Assembly (NCBI GenBank): GCA_018907035.1
Contig: JACCIC010000040.1
Span: 512,501 to 576,500, forward strand
From: Sycobia sp. Sy_11
Lineage: Eukaryota > Arthropoda > Insecta > Hymenoptera > Epichrysomallidae
Direction of reading: 5' to 3'
DNA: 64,000 bases
Below, piece by piece: positions 1 to 12,749 of this stretch. Position numbers and translations under genes: made by a program. The notes beneath the pieces were generated by a model. It had not been told where the DNA came from and ran no database searches. It worked only from the letters and a program-made list of their open reading frames with translations. Positions within the stretch are counted from its first letter, which is position 1, and the number at the start of each line of letters is the position of its first letter.

Positions 1-954
1 TTGTATAAAGAATCTGTCAGCTAAATAATTCATTTGCGAAAAACGTCAATAATATAATCAGACATTATAACAAAAACAATGATAACTTACTATATTTTCT
101 GATTAGCAGTATACAGATTTTTATAAAGCCACATAAAGTGCATCCGTCAAATAAAATATTACGCAGGAAAAGAATCACAGTGTGAAATACAAATATATAT
201 AATTTTATATCAAATCTGAACTAAAACGTACTAAAAATTATTCCAATTTACAATGAAAAAGAGTATCCGAACTTAATGGTATAAAATTTAAGGTAAGTAT
301 ATAGCTATAGCAACGAGTTATCGCCTATATAGTGATATGTATATTTGGCTTGGCGTAGCAAAACACCAGTATATATATATATAGTCAAGTGTCACGCAGA
401 TGGAGGGTGCGAAGCGTTGAACGGGTGAAGGAGGAGGAGAAACAGGGAGAAAGAGGGAGAGAGAAAAAAGAGGGTGAATTTTAAAGAAATGCCATGAAAC
501 TGCTCTCCATGCTACATGTATGTGTATGTATTTGTATACATTAGATACACTTTGAAACGCCTACGCACATGTATACGCATACATATACCTGCGCGAACCC
601 ATATATTCGAATGGTCACGCTCACATACATCACTGAAGGAGGGAGGTATGGGAGGGGGATAAAAAGTCGACGTATATACGCGCACGAGGTCCGGGAGCAA
701 GGGCGGACGAGGAAGTGCAGCACGTGTCTACGCAACGTCTCGGCGTTGCGGCGGCAGAAAAAACAAGAGAAGGAGCGAGAGGGGGGAGGGTAAGGTAGAT
801 GGAAGAGTTAAAGAACCAAGCGGGCGTTGATAGGCAATCCAGCTGATTGCGCGAATAGACCGCGACTTCAAACGCGCCGAAGAGCGGCTCACGCCAGCGC
901 GCGGAGCGGAAAAGAAAGCCGGATTCTCTTTCTCTCCAGAATCCTTGTATATAT

Positions 955-960
<6 letters not shown>

Positions 961-1016
<56 letters not shown>
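961..1016. repeat. GT microsatellite, 28 units
   Basis: Uninterrupted GT run. Confidence 0.95.
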
Positions 1017-1018
<2 letters not shown>

Positions 1019-2473
1019 ATATAAGTGTACAGTTGAATCGGCGCGAGCGGGGGCGGTATTATTTTAGCGCGTTGCCAAAGCGTTTCCTTCGGCATTTTCG
1101 GAAAAGGAAAAAGTGGAGAAACAATAGCAGCGCGTGGCGCCCGCGTGCATTGTGCACGGGATCGACCTCCATCCCTTGTCCTGCCGACTCCCTTGTATAT
1201 GGGGCGCGGAATTCGAATACTCTAAAAAAACGAGACTATGAGGGTGAGTATATGGAGTTACGCTGGTTTTTATTCGATTGCTTCCCCACTCCCCTGTATA
1301 TGCAACGTACTAAATGCCTTCGTAGGAAACTGGAAGTTCTTATATACAGCTGATGATTGAAAGAAGCAGAGGGAGGGAGAAAAAGAGAGATTGAGAGAGA
1401 AATATAATAGAAATTTAGTGCTAAACGGGCGGGGAAGTAAAATAGCGCGTATAAGTACCGAGAACTAGAGCCATTGCTAGATCATTTTTCCTGCTGTGTA
1501 CAGTAATGATTGCTGTGCTTACGACGATACAAGCGTAAGAGCCTCATCGACGATGCGTCACTGAATGGCCGCCAGTTGGAACGCCAGAATCGCGAAACTT
1601 TACAGCACCAGCGAGGTCATTAATCGTGAGGCTGTAATGCTCTTCGATCCTCTCGCCTTCCAGCCTTTCCTCTCGATTCCCTGCGTCGCAGTGCATTGAA
1701 AAGTCGTATAAAGCCGAATTGAAAAGTCCAGCGAATTCGCCACATCGGCTGTCCAATCGTTAATACATAGAGGATCCCAGGGTGGCGTCGAACTATTTTC
1801 TGTCCAGGTACCCGCCTAAAATATATAATATACGTATATACACAAATGGAGACCCGCTTCGTTAAGCTGACGTTGCTGGGCAGTGGATTGCTTCAGGAAC
1901 GATATTTTAATCAACCGAACGAAAATAGAACAAGCTTTATATTTTTGCAAGCACGATATGAAATATGCTTGCCAATCGGTACACATTGCATTCTAATACG
2001 TATTGATCCTAGTGAGGTCTCTGCCCCACCCCATTCTTTCCTGACTCGTCCGGATAATACTGTACATCACAATTGTAGAAAACATTCTCGGGGCTGAATT
2101 ACACCTGCTACGCGCGCGATTAGGATTGCGGCGTAAAGGCGCGACTATATATACAGGGTGTCCCGAATATGATTGTTCACTCTTGCGGATCGGTAATAAG
2201 CAGAGAAAGCCGCATGCCATGCAATAGATGTAGGAATTTTGGAAAGTTGCAAATTGGAAATCCTGCAGCGGCTATTCGGCCCCTCCATTATTCTTTAGAT
2301 TACACTTTAATTCTCTACCCGTTTGCTTTACTTCCAAGCCCTTCGATGGAAAGGCTAATTCGAACTTATTCATGTCAGATGAATTCAATACGCATTCAAG
2401 GTTTGCACACGAATTCGTCTGCTTATTACCTATCCGCTAGCATTGTCATATTTGTGACACTTTCAATATATGT

Positions 2474-2475
<2 letters not shown>

Positions 2476-2533
<58 letters not shown>

Positions 2534-2558
2534 AAGATATATATATATATATATATAT
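2476..2558. repeat. TA microsatellite with one interruption
   Basis: TA tract at 2476-2529 and a second at 2537-2558, each followed by GTATAAGATA, suggesting internal duplication. Confidence 0.9.
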
Positions 2559-4206
2559 GTATAAGATATACGGCAACTGTCCTCTGTCGACGAGATCCTT
2601 GAAAAATTTACGTACGTGAGGATGCAAACGGCAACGGAGAGTACATGGTGTATGTGTGTCTGTACCCGCGCACGCATACGCATGCAAGTCGAAATGAACC
2701 GGGAGAATATAGAACTGAAAGATGCCTTATCGATAATTTCTCTTATTCTCTTCACCTTCCACCCCGTTTTTAATAATCCACATTATTGTAATATAGATTT
2801 TTTCAGGTTTTATATTTTATATGTTTTCTGTTTCTTTTATTACAATATTTAAACCTACTTTGTAAAATAAAAATTTAGACTATTTAGTAACGGAGAGTTA
2901 TTGTTTTGTGAAGCCGCTAAACATTTAAACATATTATTAAAGAATCTATTTTTTTTTAATTATTATACTTTTGTCCGATGCATAATTCACAGTTTGTAAA
3001 AGAAATAGATTTTCAGTTAAAAGTTATAGTGATGCAATAAGTATAAAAGTGCGCAGCAATTATTTATCTTTTTTATATTTTTTATTTATCTTATTTATTT
3101 TTCCATTTTATAGTTAAAATATAAATTGATTGTATAATTGAGCAAGTATGAACAGCTGCGGCGATGTAAAAAAAAAACTAATTTGGATTAACTTCCCAAG
3201 GCTGTATAATTTTGTCCGGAAGTCTCCCCACCCGTACATGTTACTCCCGCTAGATAATTTCTCTCGCACCTATACCTATAAGAACATGCCACGTCACGTG
3301 TCGATCTACTCGCCCCGGCTGTCGCTTGAGGGACATTTGAATAAATCAGTCCAAGAGAGAGAGAGAGAGAGAGAGAAGAGAGAGGAACTCGCAGAATTAC
3401 GCACTCAGTTATCCCAGACCCGAAGAAGTCCGATTCATCTCTCTCTCTCTCTCTCTCTCGCTCTCTCTTTCTCTCTCTCGAACTGTGCCAACTTCCCTCC
3501 CTTCTCTTTCGATCGCTTTCCAATGGCCTACCCTGGAATTCAATATGCATATATATGTATACACCCAGATCGAACTAATTATGTCGTTTTCGACGAAATT
3601 GCCCGCTTCAACCGCCTCCACCTTTCGGTTCTTCGTCTTCCTCGCTCTCGTACGCGGACACGCGCACACTCGCGCATGGATTCGTATAATACACTGGAGC
3701 CCGGTGGCCGTCTTCGTTTCTATATTCCCCGGTCTTTAAGACAATTAATAATAACAATAATGAGGAGGCTGCAAAAGAGAGGGAGAATGCAAAGCCGAGG
3801 AGAGATGGGAGGCGCGCGTTAGCGTAAACGTAACCCGTGTAAGACGAGGTGCTAGAGTGACATTTGAATGGTCTGTACGGGCCAGAGTGAGAGGGGCGGA
3901 GGATGAGGAAGAGGGGGGAGCGAAATGGATAGAGGGAAAGAGACAGGGATACGTGAATGGCTATTGTGCTGGTTCGCGTGTTTTGTGGACCCAGTATATT
4001 TTTATACGTAAGAGAAATACGAAACTTCAGAAATCGTTCTCGAAAATTTATACCGACCACATGCGCGCGTGTGCCATGAACCCAGTAGCCCGATGAATCG
4101 CCTACGATATGTACGCGCGCGTACGGCAGTGCGCACGCTCGTCTTGTTTCTTTATTTCGTCTCATATGATATATACTAAACTTTGCGAGAGAGAAACATT
4201 CCTCGG

Positions 4207-4210
<4 letters not shown>

Positions 4211-4270
<60 letters not shown>
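4211..4270. repeat. TA microsatellite, 30 units
   Basis: Uninterrupted TA run of 60 bases. Confidence 0.95.
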
Positions 4271-4271
<1 letters not shown>

Positions 4272-4696
4272 GAATGTAAGCAGTGCCGATCATCGTCGCG
4301 GATGCTCCGCGTCACTTGGGCTTTCATTTTTAAGGTACAGCGAGTTATTTCAATTGAGACCGGTATAAATGGTGGCCTAACCACCTTGGTATAATAACGG
4401 CAGTCTTATGTATAATTCCAAGTAGGACGAAATTTTTTAGAATCTGTTCCGAAGGATCTCTCCCATATAAGTTTTTATTATAGTTGAATTGTTTGAATAG
4501 CTCGAACTTATGCGAGGAAATAGATGATGAGTTGAATGTGGAGATATTTGTGACATGGTTCATCAGCATTGAAACATTTTTTATTCCTGCTGTAAATAAT
4601 AGTATTTAATTATTCTAAATGACATAATCCAAAATCATGAGCTCATTACAAATTTTTTATTAAATTATTGATCACACGTTTAGCCTACATTTACGT

Positions 4697-4697
<1 letters not shown>

Positions 4698-4741
<44 letters not shown>
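4698..4741. repeat. CA microsatellite
   Basis: Uninterrupted AC/CA run of about 22 units. Confidence 0.95.
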
Positions 4742-4744
<3 letters not shown>

Positions 4745-5531
4745 GTAATTATAAAGTAAATTTAACTTCATGGTGTAGAAAAATTCATCCATAAAGATAT
4801 CTTGCTCCACATTTCCGAGTTAAAACAATTAGGCAAAGGTACTCAAAATATTTTCCAACATTACTTATGTATGCAAAACTAAAGCAAGATACACCAAAAA
4901 TCCTTTATTCAGACCATTTAAATTAAATTAATTAGAAGGAATTTTTTAAATTGAAACCATTTAAATCCAGTTGACACTTTACGATGGTAATATAATCTTG
5001 TCAATTACTATGGCTATCACAATGCATTATTATTCCACCATCTATAATCAATTAAAAGCGAATATTATATCAATCGCGCTCATTCTGGTAAACTTGAATG
5101 CGCGCTCGATAATAATAATATATAGTTTTCAGTCAGCCTGGGCAATTCTGACAAGTCTCGCGCGACCGAGTCCCGCCCGATTCGTTAGCGCGTCAATCTT
5201 TTCGGGTTGAGAACAGCTTGAGACAGAAGTAGGAGAAAGAGAAGGGGAGAAGAGTAGGGGAGAAATAAGTGGAAGGGAGAGAGGCGAAGGGTGAAAGAGA
5301 GAAGGAAGCGGCAAAAAGCGAGAGGCAAGAGAGCCACTGCCATTCTTGGAGTTTTTGTCGAGGTCCCGGCCTGCATTGTGTTTTAGCGAGACACGTTGCG
5401 GGTCTCGCTCTGCCCGACGCTCTCGGCTCATTATACCACTAATTATTCATAGCAAGAATCGGGAAGAGCGGGGAAAGATTATTTCTCCGTCTTCTTTTTC
5501 AATTACCGTTCCTATACGCAAAAAGATACGG

Positions 5532-5533
<2 letters not shown>

Positions 5534-5625
<92 letters not shown>

Positions 5626-5637
5626 GAGAGAGATATG

Positions 5638-5677
<40 letters not shown>
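5534..5677. repeat. Compound TA-GA-TA microsatellite
   Basis: TA tract (5534-5580), GA tract (5581-5632, one interruption) and a second TA tract (5642-5677), back to back. Confidence 0.95.
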
Positions 5678-5680
<3 letters not shown>

Positions 5681-6106
5681 CTATTATAAATGTGTGTGTG
5701 CTTGCGTGACTCTGTGTTAGTTTATCACTTGTCCGCATTTCTTTTCTCTTTCGAGATTCAGTCGTTTTCCTTCATCGGCTGGGACTCGCCCGTCGTCCGC
5801 TTTTTATACTCCAAGATGACGCGACCGTGCGGGGCACAATTAACTCGCAATTTTTTCATCTTCCCCCATTATTTTTTTACGGTTCATCGGAAGATCAAGG
5901 GAAAATTGGGAGTCGGTCTCGCGCGCGATTAGCGCTGAAATCGAATCCTATTGAATTATTGTAGGAGAGGAGAGTTACCGGTGTGAGTTCATGATTTGGG
6001 ATAATAATAAAAATGATAGGACATACTTTCTTGGGACACAGATAATGAGAAAATATTCGATTTTACTATTTTATCTCATTCTCTTCTCTCCTCAAATAAA
6101 ATTGAG

Positions 6107-6111
<5 letters not shown>

Positions 6112-6165
<54 letters not shown>

Positions 6166-6170
6166 GTATA
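6112..6170. repeat. TA microsatellite grading into TATG repeats
   Basis: TA run to about 6153, then four TATG/TGTA units. Confidence 0.9.
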
Positions 6171-6312
6171 ACAATCGTAGTTTCGTGAGGATGCCAGCTT
6201 CATTAGCAATATTATAGATGTATTATTTGAGAGGTCTAATAATGGTACTCCATTGAATTTGTACAATCTGAAGAAAAAAGACGAAAAAGAAATTTGTGAA
6301 AACCAGAGAGAA

Positions 6313-6317
<5 letters not shown>

Positions 6318-6356
<39 letters not shown>
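6318..6356. repeat. GA microsatellite
   Basis: Uninterrupted GA run. Confidence 0.95.
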
Positions 6357-6360
<4 letters not shown>

Positions 6361-7168
6361 AAGTAGATTATAAAATAAATATTTATAAGAAATACGATTA
6401 CACCATGATTGACTGATACTGCATTATTGAATTTGTATATATGAAGAAGTAATGCTTAAAGAAAAGGAATATATTTTTCAATATAAAGTAATGAATTTAA
6501 TTATTAGATATAGAAATTTAACTTACTCGAATGCGAGGTTTCATTCCAAATTTATATATCATTTTTAACTAAGGTAACGATATTTATTCAAATAAATGAT
6601 AAATTGACTGGAATATTTTCTTCTCTTCTATATGAATACTATTTAGTTAATATTGTATTCTTCAAATATACAATAAATTATAGATTTATGGTCTGCAAGT
6701 TTCGCGTTGAATTGAAAATTAATAACTTTACTTAAATTAGTCTAAACTGCCAGCTTAAGAAAATTGACTTGTTGAAATATTAAACATACAAGTGTTAAAA
6801 TGCTTCTATGTATTCATGCACTTACTATTCAATATGATTAAAATGATCGATGTCAGTTTCATTCCATCGTGTCCAAAAATTAAGCATAAGACAAAAAATG
6901 TTACAAAATTCCCTGTACTACAATTAATAAAATCAAATCCTTTAAAGTAGCTGTAGAATAATTAGAATAGAAAATCGAGATTACAGAGTCTATTCAGAAT
7001 TGCTACACGATAGATACAAAGTTGTCTATGAAAATGTAGAAGGCAAAAGCCAGTGGCCACTTGGTCTAAGCAATAGAAGTATACTTGCAGCGTGGAAAAA
7101 AGAACCTATCCACTCTCCGCTTCGAGTATTTTCTCTGAAAAATCTCGATGAACTGAAGAGTTGATCTA

Positions 7169-7176
<8 letters not shown>

Positions 7177-7218
<42 letters not shown>

Positions 7219-7371
7219 ATAGAAATGCTATGCCCTTGGAAAGCGTGAGCTCGTAACTCCCATGCCTTGCCACAACGCACAAAGATATATCGATTTTCGG
7301 TAACTCGATCTTGAGTGGCTCTCCGTTACGTTCGCGTTCTAGCGAACGCGGTAGATAGAGACAGAGGGAAG

Positions 7372-7445
<74 letters not shown>
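7177..7445. repeat. Pair of opposed CT and GA microsatellites
   Basis: CT tract at 7177-7213 and GA tract at 7377-7445; on one strand these are complementary and could fold into a long hairpin with a 163-base loop. Confidence 0.9.
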
Positions 7446-7446
<1 letters not shown>

Positions 7447-8966
7447 GAGGGTTAGAGAAAGGGGAGGTAGACACGTTAAGTGCTTGTTTCGCTCGATACA
7501 CCTATTAATTTACACGGCAGGAGCCAAGTATAGGAGGAGAATCGGTAGCAAGACGCGTGAATGACGTCTTAATGGTATCATCCAGCCGGTTATCGGCTCC
7601 TCCCGGCTGTTACCCACCATGGAACAGTTGATTACGGATGGATACGGAAAGTCGTTGATTAATCTAGGCGGGTGAATACGATCAAATCAGTAGAGACGGG
7701 TGACATCTCGTTTTTTCATGTACAACAATTGGAGAACAATTCAGAGTGGTCAGTTGAATGGTTAATAATGTGAATTTACAAGCGACTCTGCGATTTGATG
7801 ATCGATTAACCATTTTAATACCCGATGTTATCTTTATTGGACTTTACTACTGATGTTAGTCTCTAAATGTTTTCTTATAAATTTTTCAGCTATAGAATTA
7901 ACCATAGCTGTTAATAATATTATAATAGCACTAATTAATTATTAGAAACAAGACAAACTATGCTATATATGAACATATCCAGTTTCTTGTTAGAACGATA
8001 AATAAATAATCTTGACAATATATTTAATTAAGGAATAATTATGAATCATTATGTATAGGAAATAACCATTAGATTCTTACCTATAGTAGTCAGATTATCT
8101 CAGCAAATCTACAGACTTTATTTCAATTTTTTCTCAAATAAAATATTATTCAAATAAAATTAGAATCATAGATTAAATGAAACACACTTTTATTTTGTCA
8201 AATAGATTTTTCCTTCATCTGAGGAAATTATTGTCATAATCTAACCCACCAAATAAATTGTAATAATATCTAACAAATTAGTATTTACTTAAGTACCTGT
8301 AAATCTATACAATATATAAAAAGTAAAATCGCTTTGAAACCGATATTATATCAGAAGTATCGTATATTCATAATTCAATGTTCAATTTTATAAAGTGCTG
8401 CCCTCTCATCAGGGTATGACTGAACTAATCTTAGACATCCCAGATATAAGCATGTATATACAGCAAGAATTTCACAATTTAAACGTAAGAAACTTGAGCT
8501 TCCAAGAGCATAATAAGAGGATGGCTTGGAAAATTAAATAGAAAATTATTAAATATCATTAAATGATCATTGGAAAGCATAAAGCGCAGCTCATTCAATA
8601 ATTCCTTTTGGAACTTGATTTTTTATTCTATTCTAAATATATATCTTGAGTTTAATTACTAGAAAAGAATTTGAAAACGATTGAATATTTAATGTTTGAT
8701 TCTTATGAGCAAAATATTTTTACTTCTTATAAAAGTGTCAAACAAGTCAAATGACATTATCAATTTTGCTCTTTATTATACGAGGGTACTACAGTCCACA
8801 TGACACTTAATAAATTTAATGCTTGGTGCATGTAGCAATCAGTCTCTCTTAAAATGCAAAGCGTTTCACGCCGCGTAGTATTGCTACAGTGACTTTATAC
8901 AAAAATTGTCGATATAAACAAAGAAGGAAGAAAAAGAGATATAAAAGAACAAGCACGCGTCCTTAC

Positions 8967-9489
8967 CGTGAGGCGAGCCATGCTGCGTGGGACTGCTCTG
9001 GTGATGGTTCGCCGAGACGGCGCTGCCCATGATGTGCTGCGCGTGCGCCGCCGGATGTACACCCAGGGCCCCAGGCGACTGACCGCTCAGTTGGCCCGGC
9101 TGGTGCACCTGGTGATGGGCCACGTGGTGGGCCGGGTGCGGATGATGGGGCGGTGGCAAAAAAGCGGCGGCCACCGCCGCCTGGGCGTTGAGGTAGGCCA
9201 TGCGCGATGCGGTGAGATTGCCCAGGTTTCCGAGGTTGCCCAGGTGATTCGTCAACGGGGCCATGTAGTCCCAGAGCTTGTGATGCGGGGCCGCCGGCGC
9301 GTACGAGACGGCTGATATACCGGCCGGCGGCGAGCTCTGGGGGGAGCTGCGTTCGCTGCTGCTCCCATTGTTGTTGTTGTTATGGCTGCTATTATTGTTG
9401 TTGTTGTTGTTGTTCGAGGAGCCGATGGGATTGCCGGACCCGTTAAGGCCCAGCAGCTCCTGAATGGCGAAGGGCGAGCGCTGGGGCAT
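8967..9489 (-). CDS. Vsx: Vsx/Chx10-like visual system homeobox protein, first coding exon (partial gene)
   Basis: N-terminal coding exon of a paired-like homeobox transcription factor of the Vsx (Chx10/CEH-10) type, a nuclear regulator of visual-system and neural fate. The protein opens with MPQRSPFAIQELLGL; the FAIQELLGL core is the octapeptide-type motif characteristic of Vsx N-termini. After it come poly-Asn and Ser-rich low complexity (about residues 23-50), a conserved-looking block around KLWDYMAPL, a repeated NLG stretch, an Ala-rich segment ending in FLPPP and a His/Gln/Pro-rich tail. The start is the ATG at 9489, with A at -3; the frame stays open further upstream but has no in-frame ATG before about 9747. 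The exon ends at a good donor (CACG|GTAAGG, phase 1). The homeodomain and CVC domain must lie in later exons, at lower coordinates on this strand. I found no homeobox in 1-8966, so intron 1 probably exceeds 8.9 kb. Whether this is Vsx1 or Vsx2 cannot be decided here. Confidence 0.82.
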
Positions 9490-12030
9490 CTTCGCGTTCG
9501 CGCGCGACTGGAGAGACGCGACGGCGACGCTACTACGTGCCTCAGGCCTGCATCCTCCGCTCAGGTCGACGACGTCCACGCTGTGATTCAGGATTGTCGT
9601 TGTTTCTTGAGATTGGCTACAAGTTACACCTCCTCCTCCTCCTCCTCCTCTCCCTTCTCCTCCTGGGCCTATCGTTGTTTCGCGATCGATGATTTCTCTC
9701 GGTACGATTGCGTACTCTAGGTTGGCGATTTGATTTCTTCGTTGCAATGCGTGCGTTCGATGAACTTTAGGAACTCAAAAAATCGCAAGAGATCCTGAAC
9801 CGAATCTTACCGACGGACGCTGCTGGTCGAGCTGCTTGATGTCGAACGTCGGCCTAGGATCTCGAGCAAGCGCATAATATCCGCCCGGTCTCCCCTTCCG
9901 ACGGATAGCTTCGTGCTCTCGGAACACAAACTGTTCATCAGTTTTCTAAACTACCGGGTATTCGTTGATGCTTGTAGAGGATTGTTTGGTCAGACCTAAA
10001 CTGTTAGGGCGCAGATTATTGTTATTCGATGACTTGCGGATGATTCTCTGACTCAACTGTTGGTTTGGAGCAAGTTATGTATTTTTAGAAATTACCGTAA
10101 TTTTTGAGATGCTTCAAAAAGGGATTTGATGTGTGATCAAAAGAAAGTATAAGATTCTCAAAAAATTCAGTTGAAATTCGCTGATGGGTTCTGGCGTTGC
10201 GCGATCCGACGGTAAACGTACGCTCTTATGCGTTAAGCGACGGCAGTTTCTTCGTACATTTGTTCCTTCAATTTCTATACTTCTTCTACTACAGTTTGTT
10301 TGTACTATGGATTAAAACTGTGCAATAAATATTACTCCCAATTCTACATCGGATTGATGAAATCGAATCACGAAATAATAGACCCAAGACGTGCCATAGG
10401 AGAGCGAAACGACTCCAAAACCGCCTCTGTCTGCTAGCTAAGAAACGTCATTGGATATTAGTAAAAAAAAAAAGAAGAAAAAGAAAGAGTACGATTCAGA
10501 GTTGAATAGGGCTTTCCCCTTTCTCTATCTTATGCTGTTTCTCTTTATTGTTATTATTTAGATCTCGCTTATACGCGCAATTCTCGTCGGCAGTTGTATA
10601 TGGGTTATAAGTACACGTTTGTATAGCCGCTGCGATTAGAAGAGCACGCGAGCTGCCCTACCGCTTGGGTGTTGGTCGCGCACGACGTGAATACGGAACT
10701 CTTTTGTCAGCTGCTACTTGGTGTGTATGCTTCCTCTGGTTTCGTTATGTAAGGTTCTGCTGTTTTTTCTCTTTTTGTCTCCCTCTCTTTCTCTCTTTTA
10801 CTCCTTCTTTCTCTCTATCTCTCACATATACACACTAATTCGTGCACTCGTAAAAAGAATGCTAAACCTTGGTAATAGGTGCAAACTGACCGTTTAATTC
10901 CGATTTCTTCCTCTGTCCTACAACATTGCTTGTACTAATTGAAGGATCATAATCCGATCACGTGCACTGACGACTGTCACAGATCACGGAGCCAAAGAAT
11001 ATAGAGAAAAAAAATCAAAGGGTCGTTCATCCACGAGATTTATCGACCGTTTAAAGTGTCAATCCTTGCCACGGCGCCAGGGGTTGACAACACACGCACA
11101 CATACACAAACACACACGGGCACGTGATTACGACAGGCAATTAGAACGCGTGTCAGCGATTGCGACTGTCCGCGTTCTCGCGTACATGCAGGAGAGCGCG
11201 TGTGTGCGTGCGCAAAATGCGTGCACATAGGCCTATATTATGTGTACTGGTTGTCGTCGCCGGGCGTCGAGACGTCAAATAAATATACCGTCGGCTGCGG
11301 CAGCGTCTCGTCTGTCCGTGTCGTAGTCGCGGCCGTGTGCAACTGAACGGGCGCAGCTCACGCCGCGTCACGTTGGGGTGGCTCTCTTTCTCTCTTTCTC
11401 TCTCCTCGCTTCTCGCGCGGCGCTCAGGGAACCCCCGACCGACAGTCTTTTGCGTGCGCGCGCGCGCGCTCGGGAGAGCAACAAAGACGGAAAGATCTCG
11501 CCGCGGCCGGGGAAAAGGCGTCGTCGTCGTCGTCGTCAGCCGCGAGCGCCGGCATAGGAGGGGGAGAGCCTCTCCTCCACCGGCTGCGCCCCACCCTTGC
11601 GCACACGTGCTCGCGCCCAAGAAGGAGAAAAAGAGAGGAGGAGAGGCGCGCCTACTTTAGCGCCCCGGCCGCGACAGTGGCCGTCTCGCATCGGTGGATT
11701 GGTCGGTTTTTTCACGCCGAGGGGCCATAGCCCTAGTTAGGGGAGGCCGGTAGGGGCAATCCGGGTACGCGGAAGTGCGAGGAGGGGAGTCGGAAGGAGA
11801 AAGAGAGAGAGAAGAGAGAGAGAGAGGGGGAGAGAGAGAGCGAGAGACGGAGAGGGGAGGTCGATTGCGCGACACGCCTGCAGCGGTGTGTGCGCTCCTA
11901 CCCATCCATCGTAGGAGAGCACGACGCATCCCCTCCCATATTGTGCACTGTAAGTTCGTCAGGATTGCCGCGGCCGCGGCGGAGCCATTTGACGAGCGTA
12001 GGCAGACCTCCGCGGTGTGCAATAGCTAAA
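9490..12030 (-). promoter_or_regulatory. GC-rich 5' UTR/promoter-proximal region upstream of the Vsx exon
   Basis: Upstream of the Vsx start on the minus strand the sequence stays GC- and CpG-rich, in contrast to the AT-rich surroundings. 9490-9770 is probably 5' UTR: it contains a GGA run and a tiny upstream ORF (ATG CAG GCC TGA) that is out of frame with the main start. A donor-like GTAAG at 9810 on the minus strand may close an upstream non-coding exon. The 11230-12030 block has CpG-dense sequence, a TCG repeat near 11520-11535 and GA-rich stretches, typical of an insect developmental promoter. No TATA box or start site could be pinned down. Confidence 0.4.
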
Positions 12031-12749
12031 AACTTTTTTGCTCGACGTTTTTTAAGAATTTCTACGACATTGGAAAATCGGAGTATTGGTAATTATAGTG
12101 CGGTGAATGTGTCCTAGCACAAAGTATATCATAGGTTACTATAGTGCTTATACATTTAACAAGGTTGTACTGATGTATTCTGTGTTTTAAAAAATTTTTT
12201 TTTATTTCGTGATCAACTAAAATGTTACAAAAAATAGTATATGGAATTTGATGTTTATGATTATATGCATCAGAAAGTTGAAATTTAATGGAAAGACTAA
12301 TCAAATATGTTGCAGCATTATATAATAACCTCGTTAATAACAGATCAATTTAAACGTTTGATTTATGGAGAAACATAGAGTAATACATTGACATGAAACA
12401 TTGATAAAATCTAAGAAAAATGTTTAAATACTGATTTTGTTATTTAATTGATTGTATAATTATAATTATCATTAAAAATTTTTGTGTTATTTTTCAAAAA
12501 TTAATTTAATGTGGTAATAATAATAAGAATAATAACAATGTGATGACTAAATCAGAATCTATATTATTAGTTGATAATTACAATTACTGATTAGGATATA
12601 CTAGTAATATTACTACATGCAATATATCTTTGTAAATCATTGTTTCTTTACAAAAAGAATGACTATAAAAGTTAATAAATGCAAATTTTGGAAAAAAGCC
12701 ATTGTCCTCGCATTGACGCACTGTATTCAAATTATTAACAAGTGAAAAA

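Larger units (their letters stand above)
1..8966 (-). other. Probable first intron of the Vsx-like gene, microsatellite-rich
   Basis: No convincing coding exon on either strand. The stretch holds long TG, TA, CA and GA/CT tracts (listed separately), GC-richer patches at about 560-1200, 1540-1760 and 3800-4150, and AT-rich filler. Open frames here are mostly translations of simple repeats. It lies downstream of the exon-1 donor at 8966, so it is most simply intron 1 of the homeobox gene. The GC-richer patches could be enhancers, but nothing in the sequence proves it. Confidence 0.5.

Noticed and set aside
2150..2230. ACAGGGTGTCCC-type transposon end near 2154
   Set aside because: This short motif recurs at the ends of several insect elements, but no partner end or coding remnant was seen nearby.
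2426..2755. Open frames of about 75-110 residues over TA, GA or CA tracts (also near 5500, 7217-7501, 51050-51300)
   Set aside because: They consist mainly of alternating Tyr-Ile, Arg-Glu, Leu-Ser or Thr-His from simple repeats and show no domain.
8968..9720. Plus-strand open frames opposite the Vsx exon
   Set aside because: They are antisense shadows of a GC-rich coding exon; the minus strand has the recognisable Vsx N-terminus, start context and donor.
11040..12030. Arg/Ser/Pro-rich open frames in the GC-rich block
   Set aside because: Frames are open on both strands because of GC and GA richness; no protein domain or splice structure supports any of them.
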